From: Synaphobranchus kaupii
Lineage: Eukaryota > Chordata > Actinopteri > Anguilliformes > Synaphobranchidae
Direction: 5' to 3'
Length of the DNA stretch: 64,000 bases
NCBI GenBank assembly: GCA_029718625.1
Contig: CM056380.1
Coordinates: forward strand, 101,685,586 to 101,749,585
Below the pieces are notes generated by a model. That model did not search any database. It saw only the letters and a list, made by a program, of their open reading frames with translations, and was not told the DNA's origin. The translations under genes and the position numbers were made by a program. Positions within the stretch are counted from its first letter, which is position 1; each line of letters begins with the position of its first letter. This document shows positions 10,880 through 19,926 of this stretch, piece after piece.

Positions 10880-12126
10880 GTTTAGGAGCCAGGTGAGCGA
10901 GGCGTGGTCAGTGCGCAGGAGGAAGTGGCTGCTTTACAGGTATGGCCGGAAGTGGTGCAGCGCCCTGACCACAGCGAGCAGCTCCCGCCTGGTGACGCAA
11001 TAATTGCGTTCCGCCTTCCCCAGGGCCCGGCTGTAGTGGGCCACCACTCGCTCACTGTCTTTGTCCTGCCACACAAACGGCCGGCACTTATCCGATAAGC
11101 GATGGAGGGGGCTAGCCAGGGTAGCGAAGTCCCGGACAAAGCGCCGATAGTAAGACGCCAGGCCCAGGAAGCTTCGCAGCTCACCCACGTTGCCAGGGAC
11201 CGGCCAGTCCCTCACAGCAGCCACCTTAGATGGGTCGGTGGCTACGCCCCGCTCGCTGACGATGTGCCCTAGGAAGGCCTTCTCCCTTCGGAGAAGCTGG
11301 CACTTCTTTGGGTTTAGCCTCAACCCCGCCTGGCGGATTGCAGCTAGCACATCAGTCAGGTTAGTGAGGGCCTGCTGGAAGTCGCTGGCATGTACCAGGT
11401 CGTCTAGGTACACAACACAGCGACTGTGAGGGACGGCCGCTAGCACCCGCTCCATCAGCCACTCGAACATGGCCGGCGCGTTGCATAGCCCGAAGGGCAT
11501 CACCCGAAACTGCGACAGACCCTTCCCGATAGTAAAGGTGGTCTTAGGCTTGGGGTGCCAGCCTCACCTGCCTGCATCTGACCTGCGGAGGTCCAGCGAT
11601 CTGAACCAGCTTAACCCACTGATGTGGTCCAGGGCCTCGTCGATGCGGGGGAGTGGGTAGGAGTCTTTGGTGGTCGCGGAGTTAAGACACCTGTAGTCCA
11701 CACAGAACCTCCACTCCCTGCTCTTCTGGACCAGGACCGCCCACTGGCTGTCGGAGGGCTCGATCACATCAGCAGCTGCCATTTCCTTCACCTTTTCCTC
11801 TGCCACCAGTCGCTTGGCAGGGGACATCCGGTGCGGCCGCAGACGGATGGGTTGAGCTGTGTCGGTGTTGATGGTGTGCTGCACCAGCTCGGTCTGGGTG
11901 CAGTCCTCATCCCGCACCGCAAAAAGGTCTGCGTTTCTGTCCAGGAGGCTTTTGAGCTGCTGGTGGTCAAGCCCGCTGCTGCTTCGTTGCCACAGGGCAT
12001 GGACAGCTGCTGTCGTCTCGGCAGGCAGAGTTGATTTGGGCTGGGCAGGCAGTTGCTGTGTGGCAGGCTGGTGATGGTGGGCGAGCGGTCGGGCTGGGGC
12101 ACTGTGGTCAGTGACGGTGGCTTGGG
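10880..12126 (-). pseudogene. Reverse transcriptase and RNase H region of the Ty3/gypsy element
   Basis: The first piece (to 11564) carries PIRLRPHRMSPAKR, AADVIEPSDSQWA and WRFCVDYRCLN, the fingers of the reverse transcriptase. The next frame (11503-10934) begins with MPFGLCNAPAMFE and has the catalytic YLDD, then FLGLASYYRRFVRDFA and the start of RNase H. The two pieces lie in different frames, and the GYWQ-type segment between them is altered. RNase H is only partly readable. Confidence 0.88.
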
Positions 12127-12130
12127 TGCG

Positions 12131-12765
12131 GTGGCTAGCTGGAGCTCAACCTTGACAAGACAGAGCTCCTCTTCATGCCGTACAAGGCCTCCCCACTACA
12201 TGACCTCACCATCACCGTTGACGGGACCGTGGTGGCTGCCTCCCACTCTGCAAGGAACTTGGGGGTGGTCCTGGACGACCGGCTGGACTTCAAAGAGCAC
12301 ATCAGGGCGACGGCTCGGTCCTGCAGGTTCCTCCTGTACAACGTCAGGAGGATTTGACCGTACCTGACCACCTACTCCACCCAGCTTCTTGTCCAGACCA
12401 TGATCACCTCACGCCTGGACTACTGCAACTCTCTGCTCGCAAGCCTACCGGCCTGCACCATTCTGCCTCTTCAACTGATCCAGAATGCAGCTGCCTGGCT
12501 TGTGTTCAACCTCCCGAAATTTTTACATGTAACCCCCCTGCTGAGGTCACTCCACTGGCTGCCCGTTGCAGCCAGGATCAGGTTCAATGTTCTGACCCTG
12601 GCCTACACTGCAGCCAATAAGACAGGCCCCGCCTACCTGCAGGACTTAATCCATAACTATGTTCCTGCTCGACCACTTCGCTCTTCTACAGCAGGGCGAC
12701 TGGCACTTCCCCCCTCTGTGTCAAAGACTCTCACTCGTCCCGGCTGCAGAGTTTTTCCACCTTAG
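12131..12765 (+). pseudogene. ORF2 C-terminal part of the L2 LINE
   Basis: Translation gives LNLDKTELLFMPYK, then [42 protein letters not shown] and [15 protein letters not shown], which is the well-known C-terminal region of L2/CR1-type reverse transcriptase proteins. One in-frame TGA (12354-12356) breaks the frame, and the catalytic part of the reverse transcriptase is missing because of 5' truncation. Confidence 0.9.
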
Positions 12766-13089
12766 CTCCTCAGTGGTGGAATTAACTTCCCATTCCCCTA
12801 CGTTCTACTCCAACCCTGCCTGCATTCTGTCAAGGCCTGAAGTCACACCTCTTCAGACTCCACCTTGACTGATATCCTAACCTAGGTATATCAGTTCCCT
12901 GTGTTTTCCTGTCTGTTTATTATAGTTTATAATAGTATTTAGAATAGAAGTGTAGTATTGCTGATTTACCCACAGCTTACTGTGAACTAGTCAACGTTCA
13001 TTACTAGGGATAGCTGCTACATTACGGGAAGGATGTGCTTTGTCTGTTCTGTTCTGTAGGAACTTTGATGACGTCTCTGTATGCACTTA

Positions 13090-13714
13090 AGGGCTCTGCA
13101 TGGTTGTGCGAAACTTGTGCAACTTCTTCATGTTCGAGCAATGCAACAATGTTGCAAGCACTCTGCAATTTATACTTCTGCAAAAGCTACACGCAGCCTA
13201 CGCAACATTGTATCCCGTATGTAGCTAGCTCCCCCCTAGCAACGTAACTCATTTCAACGTAACAAATTTCCCTGCTCAACCAACCCATCGATAACATGCC
13301 GTCTTTATGTTTGTTGCTCGTGTTCTTGTATATAGTGTAATATAGTTATAGTTAGTTAAGCTAGTTAGTTAAGTTAGTTAGTCAAGTTCATCCCAATACT
13401 CTCGCCGATCTCTTTCCATGAGTTCATGGTCATTTGACTGTCTTTGTAATCACTAGCTATAAGAATAGTCATATAAATGTTTGTATTTTCTCACTTCTTC
13501 TGATAATCGTTCTTGTAACTGGTTCATGATTTAACAAATGTAACTATCTATTTTTATATATCGATAACGTAAACAGTTTTATTTTGGATCTCGATCGCTA
13601 ATTTTAGATATCGTTAGCAACCAGCAACACCGAAGGTCGCAGATGTTGCGTTGATGTTGCAGAGCCCATGTTGTGTTGCTGTCGCGTTGTTGTCGATCGA
13701 GCATGCAGAGCCCT
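13090..13714. mobile_element. PIF/Harbinger-like MITE inserted in the L2 LINE
   Basis: A 625-bp insert has perfect 13-bp terminal inverted repeats AGGGCTCTGCATG. It is flanked by TTA at 13087-13089 and 13715-13717, the target duplication of PIF/Harbinger. Comparison with the L2 copy at 26872-27187 shows the empty site. No transposase frame is present. Words such as TGCAACA and TGTTGC recur near both ends and could be transposase-binding repeats. Confidence 0.88.
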
Positions 13715-13765
13715 TTACTGTACGTCGCTTTGGATAAAAGCATCTGCTAAATGAATGTAATGAGG

Positions 13766-14484
13766 AGCTTGCTTGTTGGCCGGGCTGTGGTGGCGTGCTC
13801 GTCGGGCCGGATTGGAGGGCTAGTCTCTGTGCCAAGGATGATGCTGGCCCTTGACACATCAACGCAGGCTGCAGCGTTTCAGCAGGTCCAGGCCGATGAT
13901 GCACGAGTCCGCGATGTCAGTTCAACTCATGCGTCGCCTCTTTCTTCCCCCTCATCGTCATCATTGCCCCCGTCACTGATGTCAGCGGTGTGGCGGTGGG
14001 CGTCCACGCCCCGGGAAGTTGGGGCCCGCCGGTGTTGTGGAGTACCCCTGGCCGGACAAGGGAGATGGTAGCCCCTGTGTCCACCAGCCGACAGTGGAGG
14101 TACAACCCACTGGCTTTGCCCAGCCGACCTACCCTTGGATGGGACTTATGCTCAGTCGCCTTTTTAAAGGCGCTTGTGCTAGCCTCCGCAGAGGTAGCTG
14201 GAATCTTTGCCACTGGGGCGGGTAAGACCGGACTGGGTTTGGTCACAGGAGTGTGTACCTGGTTGAGGAGGATTGGTTCCCGGGGCGGCGTTCTCCTCAC
14301 TGCGCCGTCCCTGCCTCGTTTCCCGACGGTGGGGGCTCCGTGGCTTTGGTGCTGGAGCTGGAGCTGGAGCTGGGCAGTCGCGTGCAATATGGCCCGGCTC
14401 GTCGCACCGGTAGCACCGGCCTTGTCGCCTCCCTGGCCGTTGTAGTGGCGTGCGTGTCCAGCGGACCTCCTCGCCGTCGGCCAC
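13766..14484 (-). pseudogene. Zinc knuckle and protease region of the Ty3/gypsy element
   Basis: One frame (14484-14179) holds a CCHC nucleic-acid-binding knuckle, CYRCDEPGHIARDC. A second frame (14387-13917) holds an aspartic protease active site, LVDTGATISLV. Beyond a stop at 13917 the frame continues with DSCIIGLDLL, the usual sequence after retroviral-type protease flaps. The domains are in two frames with stops between, so no continuous product can be made. The region ends where the L2 LINE is inserted. Confidence 0.8.
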
Positions 14485-14525
14485 CCTGACGTGCTGGCGG
14501 GTTGGTTGTGGAGTGGGCCGGACAG

Positions 14526-15068
14526 CTAGGGTGTCTTCTGCCCGTGTTCCCGGGCGCAGCGCTGTACGTCGGCCGCCACTTTTCCCCAGCTCTCCTCCTC
14601 ACAGCGGTATCGGCTTAGCAGCTTTTCCCGGCTTGCTTCGGCGGAGCGGTGCTGGATGAACCGCCGTTGGAGTGCTGCTGTCAGAGCCTGCAGGTTTTGT
14701 CGCTCCGCCGGCGGCAGGTCCAGGATCGCCTCCAGCGCTGGGCCCTCCAGGGCGAGTGCCAGGTGCCCCGCTGTCTCCTCCGGCGTCCAGCCACTCAACT
14801 GAGCTGCTAGGTACGACTCCAGCGACGCTGTTCCGATAAAACGAGGTAGCTTAAGCTGCATTGTCGGTCGTGCGGTCGTGCCGTCGCGGCTTACCGATGC
14901 CGAATTCTCCTGTCTGCCGCCAAAGCCGTCCGGTCGCCTGGACACTCGCACCGCGGGAGTCTGCCACTCGGGGCTGGTCATAGCCCCGGCCCTCCTCGCC
15001 TTCCTGCGGGTCAGCTCTCCGATCGACCGCTCCAGTTCCCCTATCTCCCTCAACAGGGCTCGTTCCAT
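14526..15068 (-). pseudogene. gag-like gene of the Ty3/gypsy element (5' part)
   Basis: The frame starts at an ATG just inside the primer-binding site (start base 15068) and runs about 180 codons to a stop at 14526. The N-terminus (RALLREIGELERSIGELTRR) looks like a short coiled coil. The middle (LPRFIGTASLESYLAAQL, then QALTAALQRRF) resembles the capsid-like region of Ty3/gypsy Gag. The zinc knuckle lies in another frame further on, so Gag is broken by a frameshift. Confidence 0.75.
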
Positions 15069-15085
15069 CCCACTTCCGGACACCA
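15067..15085 (-). other. Primer-binding site of the Ty3/gypsy element
   Basis: Eight bases inside the 5' LTR the minus strand reads TGGTGTCCGGAAGTGGGAT. This resembles the complement of a leucine tRNA 3' end including CCA, with one gap and one mismatch. The match was made from memory of tRNA-Leu sequences. Confidence 0.55.
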
Positions 15086-15093
15086 GACACCAA

Positions 15094-15578
15094 TGTGACG
15101 AGCGCGGAGAATGAGGGAGGGAGACAGCAGTTTGCAGTATCGAATCGCTCCAGCCGAGCTTCGCTTTATTCAACGCTACCTTACCAGCTCTGAAAAGAGC
15201 CGTTGATTTGTTGCAGGATCCAGCTCAGCGTTGTTCACATTTAGGGAGCACTTTTTACTAACACACTAACACAAACAATCGCTTCAGGTACTGCCTTATA
15301 TTGTAACTAGTCGGCTGTGATTGGCGCACACACTTACATATTCCTAGCCAATCACAGCCACACATAAATTACAGTTAGTTTACAGTTACGTTTAAAATTA
15401 ATGTGACAGTTAAATGACAGTTACAGTTTACAGTTACGTTAACACAATACGCGGCTAACAAGCTAACAACACAATTAAAACACACACAGCACGTTATTTA
15501 CAATTATCTACACTTCGACCGGGTAGCGGCTCACTACCCGGTCCTAGCTGGGCAGTTGACAGCCCCCAGGCCGCCACA
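15094..15578 (-). repeat. 5' LTR of the Ty3/gypsy element
   Basis: This 485-bp copy is longer than the other LTR mainly through small duplications of TGACAGTTA/TTACAGTT-type words. Scattered substitutions separate the two. Confidence 0.95.
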
Positions 15579-17003
15579 ATATTTTCACTGTTTTCTCCCC
15601 GGTATCTAATGATTTCTACTTAATGCCTGAACTTGGTTTACAATCTGGAGATCGCGCGCGTTCAAAACCAGATCAAAGCTGTCAAAACAATGTCCATGTC
15701 CTCTCAAGTTTCGCATTTAAAGCAGCATTGATTGAGGTTACACGTGGAAGAGAGTAGTAAAAAGAAAAAGGCAAATCAACGCCTCATTGTATAACGTTGC
15801 GACTTCAAAATCAAATTCTGATGTAGTTACTTGGCATAGGTAGCTAGCTAAAAACGCCAGTTTACGCAAACAGCTGAAGGCTACGTTTAAGCGTCAAATT
15901 AACTGAATCAATGCAACACATTTTGGGAAAGTATGGTTAGTTAGTAGGCTATGCTTACTGCAATTTGCAAATAGTTGCGTTAAATGTGTTACACTAAAGT
16001 TAGTTGGCAATGCAAGTCGTACAGTCATTTGCTTACAAACTTCGCAGGTCGGTTCAGAAGAGGCAGCCCATCTCGCCAATCATTCACATAGTAGGAGACT
16101 ATTAGCAGCCAGCTAGCTTGCTAATGCGTCATCTTAAACTAACTTAGTATATGACTGATCAGCTCATTATTCGCGCAAGCAAAACGCAAAAGTTTTAATT
16201 GAAAGACACTAAGACAGGCGGTCCTCTTGCTATAAAGAGACATAGAATGCAATGGTTATGGACATTTCCAATCAAAGAGGGTCTAGCTGAATAACGCATC
16301 TAGCTAATCATCATTGCAACGTGTAAACCTGCCAAATGCAAAGTTAGCCAGATAGCACTTAGCTAACCAGCTATAATAACGTGATGATGATAGCTAGATC
16401 AGACAACAATCCTGATTATTGGCAAGTTACCTTGTTACTTACCGGCAGACACGCAACCAACAAGGACAAGAGGAAAGAATAAATCTGAACCAAATTAGCT
16501 GTCTAAACAGTGTTCTAGGCTCCAGCTAGCAATACTTAAAGCATAACCACGCGGAAATGTGTAGCCCTTCTACTACACGTTTCAGGGACCATGTTTATAC
16601 CGTATTGCCTCATATAAAACGGCACAAAATATATTTTCATTCTTTTTTGGTGGTATTTAATGGCGGGTTATATACTTCGTATCAGACCCACTACCGCCAT
16701 CTACATTGCAGGAGTAACCAAAGGTGTTTGTAGCGGATTCGTAAACAGAGTTCACGCTATTTACAGTAAAAATTGAACATATATTGCTGTGCTATTGCAA
16801 TATGTTCTGGACCTTTATGTTGTCTGTGCATGACTATGGGTATATATTTGGTTCTAAATCAATGTTTTATTTTATTTTTATACCATTATCATACATTGTA
16901 TCATTTGTATCTACATTTGTAAAGTAACATAGGACCTAAGCAATTTTTGAGAAAAACTGGCATGACAAAACAACTGTTATAACATGAAGTCTTACACCTT
17001 AAG
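15579..17003. other. Interval between the retrotransposon and the Tc1-like element
   Basis: No coding exon was seen. The stretch 15830-16560 is rich in TAGCTAGC and TTAGC words like PPP4R2 intron 1 and contains the candidate SHQ1 first exon. CGCCATCTA at about 16696 resembles a YY1 site. The SHQ1 and possibly the GXYLT2 promoters may lie in or near this interval. Confidence 0.4.
16443..16560 (-). other. Candidate untranslated first exon of SHQ1
   Basis: On the minus strand the sequence CTGCCG is followed by a consensus donor GTAAGTA (GTAAGT is the complement of 16437-16442). It sits between SHQ1 and GXYLT2, to the right of the transposon block. If spliced to the acceptor at 5616 it would give SHQ1 an intron of about 10.8 kb containing all the repeats. 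The upper boundary given here is arbitrary. This is inference only. Confidence 0.3.
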
Positions 17004-17005
17004 TA

Positions 17006-18275
17006 AACTCCTCAAAAAAAGTTCGGAAATGTTATTTCGGTCGATTATTCCTCCCCTTTAATAATACCAATTGGTAGTGTATTTTATATCGTTGGAAAGC
17101 CTGATTAGTCACCTTTACAACGAGGTACAACTTGTAAGGATCATGCATTCGTGGAATGAGCAACACAGCTAACCGTGTGGGTTGCGGCCCAAAAAAATGT
17201 GCCAAAATCCCCTGCAATATTCTTCTGTTGGTATTCACTCTCGTTTTGAGCTTCAAGTGCCTGCAATGACTGCCCTTCACCGCCAGGCCCGTTTGCGCTG
17301 GTGTCGACAGCACCGACAGTGGAACCTAAGAATGTGGGGCAACGTCATGTTCAGTGATGAATCAAGGTTCTGTCTGTGGAAGCTGGATGGCAGGATCAAA
17401 GTATGGAGATGGCGTGGAGAACGCTATGCAGATTGCTGCACAGATCGCGTGACACCTTTCAATGGGGGCAGTGTCATGGTGTGGGGCGGTATCTCTCTCA
17501 CAGGCAAAACAGAACTTGTCATCATTGAAGGCAATCTCAATGCAGTGAGATATCGCAATGAGATTCTGGAGCCAGTGGCGATCCCATATCTCCAGAATCT
17601 GGGACCTAACTCCATCCTCCAGGATGACAACGCTCGCCCCCACAGAGCCAGGATCATCACAGAGTACCTCCAGAATTTGGGAGTGGAGAGGATGGAATGG
17701 CCTGCCGTGAGTCCAGACCTCAACCCAATTGAACACCTGTGGGATCAGCTTGGGCGTGCTGTATGTGCCAGAGTGACCAACGCAACCATGTTGGCTGACT
17801 TGCGGCAAATCCTGGTTGAGGAATGGGATGCCATCCCACAGCAGTGTGTGACCAGGCTGGTGATCAGCATGAGGAGGAGGTGCCAAGATGTTGTGACTGC
17901 GTATGGATCTTCCACACGCTACGACTGAAGTCCCTGACAGTGTAAAATGAATAAAGTGTAAAAATGGCCAATATGTGTTGTTTTTTCCTTATTACTGTGG
18001 GAGAGTGCAATCATCCAATCCACCAAGCAACTCAAAACGAGAGTGAATACCAACAGAAGAATATTGCAGGGGATTTTGGCAAATTTTTTTGGGCCGCTAC
18101 CCACACGGTTAGCTGTGTTGCTCATTCCACGAATGCATGATCCTTACAAGTTGTACCTCGTTGTAAAGGTGACTAATCAGGCTTTCCAGCGATATAAAAT
18201 ACAATACCAATTGTTATTATTAAAGGGGAGGAATAATCGACCGAAATAACATTTCCGAACTTTTTTTGAGGAGTT
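17006..18275 (+). mobile_element. Tc1-like element with 245-bp inverted repeats
   Basis: The left arm 17006-17250 and right arm 18031-18275 are inverted copies of equal length with few differences, beginning AACTCCTCAAAAAAAGTTC. TA flanks both ends (17004-17005 and 18276-18277), the mariner/Tc1 target. A transposase-like frame occupies the centre. The element lies between SHQ1 and GXYLT2. Confidence 0.93.
17182..17928 (+). pseudogene. Tc1-like DD34E transposase lacking the DNA-binding domain
   Basis: The 248-residue frame is open. It has FSDESRF (first catalytic D near residue 59), QDDNARPHRA (second D) and SPDLNPIEHLWDQL (E), with 34 residues between the second D and E. Tc1 transposases are usually about 340 residues with two N-terminal helix-turn-helix motifs. 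Here the first 24 or so residues are read from the left inverted arm, and the helix-turn-helix region is missing. The product would not be expected to bind its ends, so I call it a pseudogene although the catalytic frame is intact. Confidence 0.85.
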
Positions 18276-18953
18276 TAGTAGATGTAACTGAGCTGAGTAG
18301 CACAACACCATCCCAATCCTCAGCTCAGCAAAGTAATGATATTATGCCATGATGTACAAACAGCAAAAGCAATTGATACTAAACAATCAGCAGACCTGCA
18401 TTTCTTACCCAGGCATTTAATTCACCTTCTTCAGGATGCTAAGGGCCAAAGGGTGGTAGGTACGAGCATAAAAGTAATCATGAAACCATACAGCTACAAT
18501 CATTGCATGCCCAGGCTAGCTTGGGACTTGGGATGCCTTGTAGGCCGACCCAGTTTTGCATGCAAGGATTTCAGGTGTAGAACTTGTTAGCTTGAATGAG
18601 TGTGCATAACCCCCCTCAGATATTCTAGCATCCAATTGTGTTGAATGCATCCTGTGATTAAAAATTCACACATAATGGAAAATGTAAGGTCTATATCATA
18701 TTTTTGTTTTGCTAAACCAATTTCATAAGTATCACTTTTTTTTTTTTTTAGATGTCCTCATGTCCTTTTAAATCACTTAGGGTAACCTTTCTTCTAAATA
18801 TTACGGTAAGAACAAGTAGGCCCTCCTCCACTTGAGTAATTTTATGTGGATGTGTTCGGTGGCGCTGCGCTCTGTATCATCTTTTGCACAATGCAACTAG
18901 GGAGAAAAAAATCATAAAATGTCAAGTCTGGTTTTAATTTTCTATCCTCAGTC

Positions 18954-19007
18954 ATGAAGGAAGAATCTGAGGTCTTTTCACGGAACCAGGACACTTTTCC
19001 ACGATGA
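18954..19007 (+). promoter_or_regulatory. Upstream ORF overlapping the GXYLT2 start
   Basis: An ATG at 18954 opens 17 codons ([17 protein letters not shown]) and stops at TGA 19005-19007, overlapping the GXYLT2 ATG as ATGA. A pyrimidine tract and AG (TTTTCTATCCTCAG, ending 18951) just before it may be a splice acceptor, so the exon holding the start may begin at 18952. If transcribed, this uORF could lower or tune GXYLT2 translation. Confidence 0.5.
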
Positions 19008-19275
19008 AAATTCATTGCAAGATTGTGGTGATCGTTGTATGTTTCGGAGTTTTGCTACTTTTGTACTTCTTAGTGGGCAATGCTGCAGACGAGCCGCCTT
19101 TGAAAGAAGTTGCGAATGATAACTATTTTCCACCTTCATCCGGACTGGGAAAAATAGTTTCCGTGAAGTTGGGAAAAAAACCTCGAGTATCTCGCATTTC
19201 ACAAAATCAGCCACGTCCGAACCGAAGGGAAGGCAAAGTAACAAATAGAGGAGGCTTTGTAAATGCGAAGCTTAG
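19004..19275 (+). CDS. gxylt2: GXYLT2 exon 1 (membrane anchor and stem)
   Basis: The exon starts at the ATG with context CCACGATGA and encodes [20 protein letters not shown] followed by a basic, poorly conserved stem. It ends CTTAG before donor GTAAGG, two bases into an arginine codon. Confidence 0.88.
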
Positions 19276-19752
19276 GTAAGGAATCTTCGCATCAGTACTT
19301 GCTTGCTAATGCTGATGATGTGAGGAATTTTCTTCAAACTGTTGTTATTCTCTTTATGCACACATCTGTTTTTATCGTCACATATGTTTTTATTTTTGAA
19401 ACATTGTTATTATTAACAATAATAATAATAAACATAAGCATGACTATATTCTATGTTTATATTTTCTATTATAATTGTATTTAGAAAAGGGCTCTTAGTT
19501 TTCCACTCCGTCGGATAGGATTTTCTAGGCATTTATAGACATTTCGCTTTTTAAGAAGTTGAAGCATGCCTGTAATCACTCTAGCCATGTAGACAGACAC
19601 GAGACTACTTCACTTATAGTCAGACAGAGAGGTACGTCTCATTTTCAAGGATGTATTGAAAGAAAACTGCAGCAACTACAGCTATTCTGTGATTCCACCT
19701 ATATGTACAATTTGAGACTTGTTTAGCAAACCATAATGTCTGTGTTTGTGTT

Positions 19753-19804
<52 letters not shown>

Positions 19805-19829
19805 TCATTTATAGTGATTCACCATATGC

Positions 19830-19926
<97 letters not shown>

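Larger units (their letters stand above)
12131..13765 (+). mobile_element. L2-clade LINE, 5'-truncated, inserted in the Ty3/gypsy element
   Basis: The body (12131-13089 and 13715-13765) carries the end of ORF2 and a 3' UTR that ends in the L2 stem-loop GTACGTCGCTTTGGATAAAA followed by GCATCTGCTAAATG and TGTAATG. It lies on the strand opposite to the retrotransposon, whose sequence resumes on both sides, so it inserted later. GGAGCT occurs at both junctions and may be the target duplication. A second, shorter copy of the same family is at 26872-27187. Confidence 0.9.
9395..15578 (-). mobile_element. Ty3/gypsy LTR retrotransposon, nearly full length, inactive, with nested insertions
   Basis: Two direct LTRs (9395-9848 and 15094-15578) begin TGTG and end CACA, and the whole is flanked by ATAT on both sides (9391-9394 and 15579-15582). 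Read on the minus strand the order is LTR, primer-binding site, gag with a CCHC knuckle, protease, reverse transcriptase, RNase H, integrase, polypurine tract, LTR. This order is that of Ty3/gypsy (Metaviridae). Gag and pol are broken by frameshifts and stops, and pol ends early after the integrase core. An L2 LINE sits between the protease and reverse transcriptase regions. By eye the LTRs are about 97 percent identical apart from small gaps, so insertion was fairly recent. No envelope gene was seen. Confidence 0.95.
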
